NCBI GenBank assembly: GCA_947471745.1
Contig: CANJKZ010000172.1
Span: 444,001-508,000, forward strand
Source of the DNA: Closterium sp. Naga37s-1
Lineage: Eukaryota > Streptophyta > Zygnematophyceae > Desmidiales > Closteriaceae
DNA length: 64,000 nt
Direction of reading: 5' to 3'
Positions 50,609 to 61,047 of this stretch are shown here, in pieces. Within the stretch, counting starts at the first letter, position 1, and each line of letters begins with the position of its first letter. The notes under the pieces were generated by a model, which was not told where the DNA came from, made no database searches, and saw only the letters and a list, made by a program, of their open reading frames with translations. Both the position numbers and the translations under genes were made by a program.

Positions 50609-51948
50609 AAATCCTTGGCGTTTTGTCCCAATCTATATCTCTTGGTACGGTTTAGGCCTTAGGCATCCGGCGCGCCACCTTTTACCTAATCGAAATTTTA
50701 TTTTTCCTTACTATTTCGACCCTTAAATTTTTTTTTTTTTTTTTTTTTTTGTTCAATCACGGAACCTTCTATCCATCACCCAATGCCTCCCTGCCTAGTG
50801 GCGCGCCCTGTCCCGTCGTCGCGCCGCCCTCCCCCTCCCCCACCTCGTGACGCGCCCTAACCACCGCCGCGTCGCGCGCCCTGCCCGTCGTCGACGTGCG
50901 CGCGTCGACGGCGACGTGTGCGGCCTCCCCGCCGTCGATGCGCGCACGCGTCTTGCCCACCGCCCTCCATATCTCCGGCCACCCTTCCCTCCTCCCAGCC
51001 ACCCTTCCCTCCTCCCGGCCACCCTTCCCTCCTCCCTGCCACCCCTCCTTACCCTCTCATGGGCGGCCTGCCTCACCTCCCTGCAGGCGCCTTCCCCCTC
51101 CCCGTGGTGCACCTTCTTCTGCCGTTTCTGCACCACCTCCTCCTTCTCCCTTCACCCCATCCGCCTCTTCACCCTCCTCCTCCTCTCCTCATTCCTTCCT
51201 CCCTTCCGTGCCTCTCCTCCCTTCCTCCACCTCCTTCCCCTCCGCATCTGCCACCTGGCTGCGTGTTACCGATTGCCACTTGGTGATCGTGCCCCTCCTT
51301 CCTCCACACACTCCGCTCCTTCACCCTCCTCCTCCTCTTCTCTCTCCCTCTATTTCCCCCACCCTCTCACCTCTTCCTCCGCCTCTCTTCTCTTCCTATC
51401 TGCTGCAGCTGGTAGCTGTCCGTGTTTTGTCGTCTTCCACACCTTTCCTCCTCCTCGTATTTCTCCCCTCAGCGGCGCAGCAGCGGACTACTTCGCCGCT
51501 ATCCCTCCTCCTCGTATTTCTCCCATCAGCGGCGCAGCAGCAGACTACTTCACCGCTATCCCTCCTCCTCGTATTACTCCCCTCAGCAGCGCAGCAGTAG
51601 ACTACCCCACCGTTTTCCCTCCTCCTCTTATGTCTCCCCTCAGCGGCGCAGCAGCAGACTACTCCGCTGTTATCCCTCCTCTTATTTCTCCCCACAGCGG
51701 CGAGCAGCAGACTACTCCGCCATTATCCCTCCTCTTATTTCTCCCCCCAGCGGCGCAGCAGCAGACTACTCCGCCATTATCCCTCCTCCTCTTATTTCTC
51801 CCCCCAGCGGCGCAGCTGCAGACTTCTCCGCCATTATCCCTCCTCCTCTAATTTCTCCCCTCAACGGCTCAGCAGCTGACTACCTCATCCCTATTCCTCC
51901 TCCTCTTTTATCTCCCCACATCTGCTCCATTGCTACCCCCTTCCCTCG
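50609..51948 (+). repeat. Copia-F leader/gag position: poly-T and tandem repeats
   Basis: A T run near 50730-50750, Pro/Ser-type low-complexity DNA, then from about 51450 to 51880 about seven or eight units of 55-65 bp (ccctcctcctcttatttctcc, cagcggcgcagcagcagacta). Gag would be expected here; no Gag domain or CCHC knuckle is seen in any frame. Confidence 0.7.
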
Positions 51949-54900
51949 ATGGGGCCTATTCTCGCTCTTACCTCTCCTCCTCTGCACTTCCGCCCTCACC
52001 CGTCTCCTGCCGTACCTCCTCTCCCACCCTTTCCTTTCCCAATCTCCGCTCCCTTCGCTGCCCCTTCCTCCCCTTGCACCTCTCCTACTTGCCAATGGAC
52101 CTCCCCTGTTCTTCGCCCCTCTGCTTGGGTTCCGCTATCGCATCACCGTCGCCACTCTTGTGCTGCTGTCACCTCTGGTATTGGTTCTCTGGCCTCTGCC
52201 TTCAGTGTGACCATCCCATCCCTGGATAGCATCCTTGGTGCTTCTCCTCTTATGGACCCTCGTTTTGTCGTTCCACTTTCTCCACCCGTTCCAAGCACTG
52301 TCTCTCACTCTCCCAGCCCTACGGTTGCCGCTCTCTCACTTCCTCGCTCCTTGGATTTTGTCCTTGATAGTGCTGCTACTGACTCTGTCTTTCGTGATGC
52401 CGGTGTCCTTCGCAATTTTCCTCGTCCCCTCTCTATCAATGGGGCTGGGGAGACCATGACCATGATCTGCACTGCCACTTCCTCTCTTCCCTGTCCTGCC
52501 TCTCCCTCTGGCGCTGTTACGGGACTTTATGTTCCCTCTTGCCGTCATAACCTCCTATCCCTTCCTGCCCTCCAACGTCTGGGTGTGCGAGCGTTCTTCC
52601 CTGCAGGTGCACTCTATTGTGATCTTCATTACGACGACCGGCACCTCGCTCGTTTCACCCTTTCTCCTACTACTCGCCTCTACACCCTTCGTGTCCCCAT
52701 CCTCTCATCTATCAATCACACTTCCTCTTCTTCTGCCCTTCCCGTCTCCTCTTGCGACTGTCGCTCTCTCACCCAACCTACCCTTCTTCTCCATCATCGC
52801 CTTGGCCACCCCAACTTCCATCTCCTTCGCAGTATGGTCAACTCGAAGCTTCTTCATGATCTCCCTTCCTCTCTCCCGCCCCTTCCCCCCTCTCCCGCTC
52901 CTCCATGCACCCCTTGTGTTCAAGCCAAGCTCTTCCAATCTCCTCATCCTTCTTCCCCTTTTGCCTCCCCCAAACCCCTTGATCTAGTGCATATGGACCT
53001 CTGGGGTCCCTCTCCCATTGCCTCCCGTCAGGGTCATCGCTATTTTCTTCTTCTCGTCGATGACCATTCTCGCTTTGCCACTGTCTCTCCCCTCCGTGCC
53101 AAATCTGACGCCCCCTCCCTCATCATTCGCTGGGCTGAGCAGGCGCGTCTTCGCTTTGGCCGGCCTGTCGCACGCCTCCACTCTGATGGTGGTGGCGAGT
53201 TCTTTAACCACTCTCTTTCTTCTTACTGCTCCTCTCATGGCATTCGCCAAACCTCCACCCTTCCACATTCTCCTGAACAGAATGGTGTTGCCGAGCGTCG
53301 TATTCGCACTCTCACGGAGATCACCCGCTGTCTCCTTACGCATGCTTCTGCTCCCCACTCTCTTTGGAGCTATGCTCTTGTTCACGCCACTCTTCTTTCT
53401 AACCTTCGCCCTCATCCCCTTCGCTCTTCCATTACAACCTTTCAGCTCTGGACTGGCCGCCAGCCTTCTGCCCTCCCTCTTCGGGTGTGGGGTTGTGTCG
53501 CTCATGTCCTCATCACTCCCGCTGATCGGGCGCGTCAGGGTGGGAAGCTCGCTCCCAAGACGCAGCTGTGTGCGTTTATTGGCATCAACTCTGACTATCC
53601 TGGCTACCTTTTCTATGCTCCCTCCTCTCAGCAGCTGATTCGCAGCCAGGATGTCATCTTTGATGAGTCTCGATCTCCATTCCTCACTCCCCCTCCCACC
53701 CCACCTGCTCCCTCTCTCCATTGGTCTGACTTTGATCCGCTGCCCTCTGCTGCTCCCTCTCCTCCTCCCCTTCCTCCTGCCCCTGCTCCACCTCCCCTGC
53801 CTGCATCCTCCACCCCCCCCCTCCGCTGTCATCTCTGGCATCTCTCCTCCTGCCTCTTCATCTTCTGCTCCCATGGCCCCTCCCTCATCACCTCCTTCTG
53901 CTACCCTCCCTTCTGCACCTGCCCCCCCACCCTCTCCACGTCTCACCCGTTCCATGACCCGTGCAATGTCCACTTTTCAACACTCTGCTCTCTTTACTCG
54001 TCTCTCTCCCTCTCAGATCATTGATCTTCTCGAAGATCGCTTTGAGGAGCTTTTCTCTGTTCATCCTGTTTCACCCCTCCTATGTGTCACCATTGGCGAC
54101 TTCTCCAATTCTCCCACTCTTCTCTCCGTTGACACTGCCGCTATTCCCACCCCTCAGACCTATTCCGAGGGAGTGTCTGGCTTTCAAGCAACTGAGTGGA
54201 TGGCTGCCATCATTGCCGAGTGTGAGGCATTCACTCGGACTCACTCTTACGTTGAATCTGTCCCCCCCCCTGGCGCCACCATTGTGAAGGGAAAATGGGT
54301 CTTTTGTGTCAAACAGCTGCCTGGGGAGCTCCCTGTCTTCAAAGCCCTTTACTGCGCCAAAGGCTTCACCCAACGTGAAGGCATTGACTACTTTGCCACT
54401 TACTCCCCCACTGCCCGTCTCCCCACTCTTCGCCTCCTCCTTGATCTAGGCGCCCGCTGGAATTGGGAGATTCACTCTATGGATGTCTCCAATGCCTTTC
54501 TCCAAGGCGAGCTTCATGAACGAATTTTCCTTGAGCGCCCCGCTGGCTTTCCTCGCCCCTTCCCTTCAGGCACTGTCTGGGAGCTGAAGCGCCCAGTGTA
54601 TGGTCTCAAGCAGGCCCCACGCGAGTGGCATGCTAAGCTTGCCTCCACTCTTCACTCTCTTGGCTTCTCCACCTCCTCTTCCGATCCCAGTCTCTTCATT
54701 CGCACCTCCTCCCACAGGGTTTACATTCTTGCCTACGTCGATGACTTGGTGCTCCTCGCTGAAGATTCTGCCGACCTTGCCGCTGTCAAGCAAGCCCTCC
54801 AGGCCCGTCTCCTGTGCAAGGATCTTGGCGAGCTTCGCCACTACCTCGGCATGGAGATTCGTCGCAATCGTACTGCGCGCACCATCTCTCTCTCTCAATC

Positions 54901-55720
54901 TTTCTATATCCATTCTCTCCTTGAGCGCTTTGAAATGTCACAGGCTAAGCCAGTTTCCACTCCTCTTCCCGCTAACCATCAGCTTACTGCCCATGCCGTT
55001 CCCGCTCCCTCCTCAGAACTGCGACCCTATCCTGAGCTCGTTGGGTCTCTCATGTATGCTATGATGTGCACTTGCCCCGATCTTGCTTACCCCCTCAGTG
55101 TCCTCTCTCGCTTTGTTGGCCTTGGTCGCCACACTGACGTGCACTGGGCGGCTGCCAAGAGCGTTCTTCGCTATCTCCGTGCTACCTCTGATCTCGCTCT
55201 CACTCTTGGTGGCTCTTCTCCCCCTGTTCTTTCCGGTTACAGTGATTCCTCCTACGCTGATTCTTGCCCTGATTGTCGCTCCTCTCAGGGTTATGGTTTT
55301 ACTCTTGGCAGTGGTCTTATCAGCTGTCGCTCCACTCGCTCATCCTCTGTCTGCCTTTCTACCTGTGAAGCTGAGTTGTACGCATGCACGTTGGCAGCTC
55401 AAGAGGCTCGCTGGCTCTCCTTTCTCCTTGTTGAGCTCGGTCACTCTCAGCCCTTTGTGACGCTCTCCTGTGACAGTGCGAGCATGATTCATCTCACTGA
55501 AAATCCTGTCTATCACGCCCGCAGCAAACACATAGAGGTCCGCTACTTCTTCGTGCGCGAGCTGGTGCAGTCTGGCTTCTTACGCCTTCGCAAGGTGGCC
55601 GCTACTGCCAACCTTGCTGACATTTTCACCAAGGCCCTTCTGCGTGCGCCACACCGTTTCTACCTGCGCGAGCTTGGGCTCACGCGTCTTGCCACTTCTG
55701 GGGGTGTTCCCGTTCGCTAG
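51949..55720 (+). pseudogene. Copia-F pol: protease, integrase, RT, RNase H (one frameshift)
   Basis: Protease-like LDFVLDSAATDSVFRD near 52355 (DSAA where DSGA is usual) with SLPCPASPSGAVTGLY. Integrase: HHRLGHPN, CTPCVQAK, VHMDLWGP (52992), HSDGGGEF (about 53178), PEQNGVAERR (about 53275). The frame then breaks in a run of nine C (53813-53821) inside the Pro-rich linker; the frame one base over carries RT (KAPREW-type KQAPREWHAKL, YVDDLVLLAED at 54734) and RNase H (SDSSYADS, CEAELYACTLAAQEARW), ending ANLADIFTKALL and a TAG. Start codon is uncertain. Everything except gag is intact. Confidence 0.9.
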
Positions 55721-55756
55721 GTGTTTTGTTCCAGAGCTTCGCCTAGCCTGGGGGTG

Positions 55757-56012
55757 TGTTGGAGTAGGCTACAGCTCGCTCTGGCCTTTATTTTGGTGTT
55801 CTCTTATCGTTCCACCATGCTTAGAGCGAGTTACGCTTCCAAGTTCAATTTAGGTTCATTTCGTAGCTATAGTACAAACTGAACACACCCTAAGTTCAAT
55901 TAGGGTTTCCAATTCCTTTCTAGACTTGTAATCTTGACACCTTTTTTCTAATACAATTCTCTCGCTACCTTCTCTCTTCCTAGCCATGGCTACCACACTC
56001 TCATCTTTAACA
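55757..56012 (+). repeat. Copia-F 3' LTR
   Basis: 256 bp, about five differences from the 5' LTR, followed by aggga. Confidence 0.94.
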
Positions 56013-56017
56013 AGGGA

Positions 56018-59000
56018 CTGTGTCACCGCAGTGTAAGGAGCAGGAGCAGGCAGTGGGGAGTGCAGTAGCAGCTGCGGCTGTGACTGGTCCGCCGGTGGAA
56101 ACAGTACCGGAGGCGTAGTACCTACCACAGGGAAGTCAGTAGCACCTGGCGGAAGACTGAGAAGGTGGCGAAGAGCACCAGTAGCCCCCGTACCTCCAGC
56201 TCGAGCAGCTCCTCCAGTACCCCCAGCAACACCTCCAGCACCAGTAGCACCAGCACCTCCAGCACCACGAGCTCCGACAGCGCCAGCACCTCGAGCACCA
56301 GTAGTACCTCCAGCACCTCCAGTGCCTCCAGCTCCAGCTCCAGCGCCTCCAGCACCAGTAGTACCTCCAGTACCTCCTGTGCCAGCAGCTCTAGTAGCAA
56401 CTCTAGCACCTCCAGCACCAGCAGCACCACCTGCTCCGGCAGCTCCAGCACCTCCAGTACGAGCACCTCCGAGGCCAATAGCTCCAGCACCTCCAGTACC
56501 TCCAGCACCAGCACCTCCAGGGTCAGCAGCTCCCGCACCCCCAGCACCTCCAGTAACAGGAGTACCTCCAGCACCAGCAGCTCCAGTACCTCCAGCTCCA
56601 GGACCTCCAGCACCAGCAGCAGCTCCAGTACCCCCAGCACCAGCAGCACCTCTAGTACCAGCAGTACCTCTAGTACCTCCAGTAGTACCTCCAGCACCTC
56701 CAGCACCAGCAGCACCTGCTGGACTAGTAGCTCCAGCACCAGCCGGACCGTACCCTCCACCACCAGGACTGCCTCGTCGAATGACCCACGCACGAATCAC
56801 CTGCGGCGAGAGCGTCTCAATTAGAGCAGGCTGCGGTGGCTGTCCAGCTCCAGTACCTCCAGTAGTGGTAGCTCTAGCACCTCCAGCACCAGAAGCACCT
56901 CTAGTACTTCCAGCTCCAGCACCTCCAGCACCAGCAGCAGCTCCAGTACCTCCAGTAGTACCTCCAGGCCTAGTAGCTCCAGTACCTCCAGCTCCAAGAC
57001 CTCCAGAAGGACTCGCAGCACCCCCAGAGTCAGCACCCGAAGTCTCAGTACCCCCAGGCTCAGTACCCTCAGGCTCAGTACCCTCAGTCCCAGCACCTGC
57101 AGGCTCAGTGCCCTCAGTCCCAGCACCCGCAGGCTCAGTACTCTCAGTCCCAGCACCCGCAGGCTCAGTACCCTCAGACCCAGCACCCGCAGGCTCAGTA
57201 CCCTCAGTCCCAGCACCCGCAGGCTCAGGACCCTCAGTCTCAGCTCCAGTGTCCACTGCAGAAGGCTGCAGAGGCGGGAAACCGGGGGGGTTAGCCAAAC
57301 AAGGAGAGCAGTCACCCCCAGACGTACCACTCCCAGGCCCAGCTCCAGTAGTCTCAGCTCCATAGTCCACAGCAGCAGGCTGCGGAGGCGGCGAAGACGG
57401 CCGTGGCGGGAAACCCGGGGGGGGTCTCCAAGCGAGGAGTGCGGCGAGTGGTCGCCGTATCGTCGGCGACGGCGTCACCCCCCTCAGCTGAGTCAGAGGA
57501 GTCAGAAGAGATCTCAACTGGCTCATCCAAGGGGGGTGGGTCTACCTGGGACACACCTGAGGGAGCAGGACCCTGTGGGGGAAGGGGGTCTACCAGGGGG
57601 GGGACTGGTACCAGGAAGAGAGGTGCGAGAGGGACCGGGTGGGACGCGTGCGGGTGAAGTCGGTAGTAACAGACCGACTCGTCGAAGGTGACGTCCTGAG
57701 AGGACAGAACACGACGCGAGGCAGGGTGGTAGAACTGCCAGGGTGGAGTGTCGGTGGGGAAGCCCAGGAAAACACAGCGGAGAGTGCGAGGAGAGAGCTT
57801 GCTCGCTTTGGTATCGCGAACAAGGGAGAGCGCGCCCCAGACCCGAAACGACGACGCATCACCAGGCTGTCCCGTCCAACGGAGTGTGGGCGAGGTCTCT
57901 GGAGCAGAGACACGGGGCCAGAGGTTGAGCTGATGCGCGGCGTATCGGACCGCAAACGGCCACAGGAAATGGGGAGCAGCCGCATGGATCATGGAGGTAC
58001 GAGCAACCTCCATGATCAGGCCAATGCGACGCTCAGCGATCCCATTTTGCTGCGGAGAGGCCGGAAGCGTGAACGACTGGGCGATGCCCTCATCCTGGCA
58101 GAACGTCTCAAGGACGCCAGAGGAGAACTCACCACCCCTGTCAGAGTGCAGACGCAGGACTGGGAAGTCCTGCTGAAAGCGCTCGTGCAGCTGGAGACGA
58201 GTAGCACGGATCCAGGGGATCAAAACACCGCTGACGTCCGCCTTGCGTCGCAAGGGGAAGACTGTGGTGTAGCGTGTGTAGTCGTCAACAACCAGCAGGA
58301 AGTAGCGCTCCAGGTCCGTCCCACCGACGGGGACCGGGCCCCACACGTCCAGGTGGAGAGTCTGCAGAGGAGCAGTGGTCGGAGGAAACTCGGAGGAGTG
58401 AGGAGCGGCGCGCTGCCGCCCCTCGACGCAAGGAAGGCACGGCGGGGCAAGCGAGCACGGCAGGGGGGGCAGGGTCCTGGGGAGGCCAGAGACAAGGAGA
58501 CGGGAATGCATACTGCGTAGACGCTGCAGGGAGGGGTGACCAAGACGGTGGTGCCAGCGCTGAGTCTCGTGCGTGAGTACTCTGCACGAGCAAGACGAAG
58601 CTAACTGCCCCGACGCAGACGCCCGACTCGACGCAGCCACCTGACCTGACTCAGCCACCTGTGCAAACGCAGTGGTCAGTGTGTACAGACTAGACCCAGG
58701 CTGTCGAGTGAACGTAGCCAGGTGACGGCCAGTCCGGGAGCACGTACAGATCGCCACACGCTGCCCTCCAGGAATAAAGGTATCAACCCAGACATCCTGA
58801 ATGGCAGCGTTGCTCACCAAGTTCGTCGAGAACGTGGGGAGGTGGAGACCTGACAGAGAGCCGGAGGGGGCTGCTGGACAAGGGAGGACCGTGGAGGCTC
58901 TCGCAACTACTGGGCCCCAAGAGGGGTCAGCCAGTGAGACTGGGACAGGTGCTGTGAGTGGTGTGACTGTGGTGCAATCACGAAAGAAGCAACGTGACGC

Positions 59001-59336
59001 GCCTGAGTCAAGCATGAAAGTGTGCAAGACTTCAGCTGAGGCAGGACCTGTGGTAGTAGACGCACTAGCACCTAGAGCGTCGGCAGACTCACGGGCACCT
59101 AGAGCTGCAGCAGACTCACTAGCACCTGTAGCGGCAGCATACTCACTAGCACCTGGAGTGGCAGCAGACTCACTAGCACCAAGAGCAGCAGTCTTAACAA
59201 AACGATAACCTCCACCACCAGGACGGCCTCGCTGAAAAACCCACTCACGAAGCTGCTGAGGGGTGGGGTCGTCCGGGAGAGGCAGTGCCCGCTGCTGTCC
59301 ACCCCTGGCCGCAGCATCTGCCGCGATAGTGGCCAT
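56018..59336 (-). pseudogene. Copia-E protease, integrase and repeat linker
   Basis: Minus strand from ATG at 59336: a short segment with TPQQLREWVFQRG, which in Copia-D lies near the Gag C-terminus, goes directly to the pre-protease Ala/Ser repeats; Gag capsid and Cys/His knuckle are absent. Protease LDSGASRCFFRD (about 59010) and integrase (HHRLGHPS, HLDVWGP, LHSDRGGEF, NGIAERR) are intact. The frame breaks in eight C on the coding strand (57417-57424); one base over, a long Gly/Ala/Glu/Pro and Gly/Ala/Thr repeat linker runs to the Copia-F insertion at 56013. Integrase looks functional. Confidence 0.9.
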
Positions 59337-59339
59337 GAC

Positions 59340-60415
59340 AGACAGCGACGGTCAGGAGTAGGTCCAGCACTTCCAGCTCCTCCAGCACCAGCAGCACCTC
59401 CAGCACTCCTAGTAGCACCTCCACCAGCAGCAGCAGTAGCACGAGTAGCAGCAGCAGTAGTAGTAGCAGCAGCAGCAGTAGTAGTAGTTTTTTTTTTTTT
59501 TTTTTAGGGCTTAGGGTTGCGCGCGGCCCACTGGCTGCAGGGGCGACGCGCGGCTCGGCAGGGCGGCGCGCGGGCTGCAGGGGCAGCGCCCACGGGCTGC
59601 ATGGGCGACGCGCAGCTCGGCAGGGCGGCGCGCGGGCTGTAGGGGCGGCGCGCGGCTCGGCAGGGCGGCGCCCAGGCTGCAGGGGCGATGCTCGGCTCGG
59701 CAGGGCGGCGCGCGGGCTGCAGGGGCAGCGCCCACGGGCTGCAGGGGCGACGTGCGGCTCCACAGGGCGGCGTACGGGCTGCAGGGGCGACGCGCGGCTC
59801 TGCAGGGCGGCGTACGGGCTGCAGGGGCAGCGCCCACGGGCTGCAGGGGCAACGCGCGGCTCAGCAGGGCGGCGCACGGGCTGCAGGGGCAGCGCCCACG
59901 GGCTGCAGGGGCGACGCGCGGCTCCACAGGGCGGCGTACGGGCTGCAGGGGCGACGCGCGGCTCTGCAGGGCGGCGTACGGGCTGCAGGGGCAGCGCCCA
60001 CGGGCTGCAGGGGCAACGCGCGGCTCGGCAGGGCGGCGCGCGGGCTGCAGGGGCAGCGCCCACGGGCTGCAGGGGCGAACGCGCGGGCTGCAGGGGCGAA
60101 CGCGCGGGCTGCAGGGGCAGCACGCGGGCCACATGGGCAGGCACGGCTGCAGGGGCAGCACGGTCGCAGGGGCAGGCACGGCTGCAGGGGCAGCACGGTC
60201 GCAGGGGCAGGCACGGCTGCAGGGGCAGCACGGTCGCAGGGGCAGGCACGGCTGCAGGGGCAGCACGGTCGCAGGGGCGAGTACGGCTGCAGGGGCAGCG
60301 CGGTCGCAGGGGCAGCACGTGGGCTGCAAGGGCAGCGCGGCTGCAGGGGCAGCGTAGGAAGAAAAAAATTACGGTTAGGGCAGGGCGGAACGTTCGGTGG
60401 GCCCTAGGAACAATT
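59340..60415 (-). repeat. Copia-E leader: tandem GC-rich repeats
   Basis: CAG-type low complexity (59360-59490), an A run on the coding strand (59490-59506), then from 59510 to 60360 many 20-50 bp units around gggctgcaggggcagcgcccac, with GGGC...GCCC arms. Different sequence from the Copia-B/C/D leaders but the same character. Confidence 0.65.
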
Positions 60416-60429
60416 CTGCTCTAATACCA
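60399..60429 (-). promoter_or_regulatory. Copia-E primer-binding site and GGGCCC palindrome
   Basis: Minus strand TGGTATTAGAGCAG (60416-60429) abuts the 5' LTR; TTGTTCCTAGGGCCCACC follows, with GGGCCC at 60399-60404. The GTTCCC/GGGAAC stem of Copia-B to D is missing. Confidence 0.65.
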
Positions 60430-60562
60430 TGTTAGAATAAGCAGGAATGAATGAGTGAACTAGGCAAGAGGTGAGTACAAGTAGGGGAAACCTAACCCTA
60501 AAGTGTTGTACTCACTAAGGAGTGACCCTACTATAGCCTAGAGATACAATTGTAATTTGACA
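60430..60562 (-). repeat. Copia-E 5' LTR
   Basis: 133 bp, counterpart of 47821-47951. The flank atgcc does not match catcg at the other end. Confidence 0.92.
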
Positions 60563-61047
60563 ATGCCTACTACTAAGCAATGTACAGTAATATGTATAAA
60601 TCAATACCAGTAAAAGAATCAATATAAATACAGTACAAGCAAAGCAACAAGAAAACTAGCTACTACACATCTAGCACACGCTACTGCCACAGCAGCCATA
60701 GGTGATCGGAGATCAAGCACGTTCCCTAACTCTCCCTACCGTATTCCCATCCGAACCAATGCCCCTTCCTCTCCAATGCCCTGGTGCCGATGCTGGCAGA
60801 CTTACCATGAAATGCATGCAAACTTACCATTATTATCTTCAACATTGTGGTCATTATTCATAGTAGTAGGTATCATAGGAGTAGCTGTAGCACTCTTATT
60901 ATCGTATAACGGAAAGAGTGGCCAACACAGAGCTCAACCTTCCTGGATGCCACGGGGAGGACCGGCTGACTGTGTGCCGCGTGCCACTTATGACAAACTG
61001 ATGTATGATACAAGGGAAGGGACACCCACTGGCCGTAGTTGGTGCAG
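60563..61047. other. Intergenic or 3' untranslated sequence
   Basis: AT-richer unique DNA. The minus strand holds GGTAAG twice (near 60810 and 60830), possible donor sites, but no supported exon. Probably 3' flank of the gene to the right. Confidence 0.4.

Larger units (their letters stand above)
50339..56012 (+). mobile_element. Copia-F: distinct Ty1/copia lineage nested in Copia-E
   Basis: 256-bp LTRs with about five differences, target duplication aggga (50334-50338, 56013-56017), PBS TGGTATCTAGAGCC at 50595 and a purine tract ctgggggtg before the 3' LTR. It lacks the 3' UTR block shared by Copia-A to E, and its pol is clearly different in sequence. No gag is recognisable. Confidence 0.95.
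47821..60562 (-). mobile_element. Copia-E: degenerate Ty1/copia element, split by Copia-F
   Basis: LTRs of 131 and 133 bp at the ends differ at about five places plus a small indel. PBS and polypurine tract are present on the minus strand. Copia-F sits between IN-RT linker and RT, with aggga duplicated. The outer flanks (catcg left, atgcc right) do not match, so a simple insertion is not supported. Gag is missing except a short leader; protease and integrase are well preserved, RT is broken. Confidence 0.9.

Noticed and set aside
55856-56820. Ser/Thr-rich plus-strand frame near 56165-56824 as a host gene
   Set aside because: It is the complement of the Copia-E Gly/Ala repeat linker.
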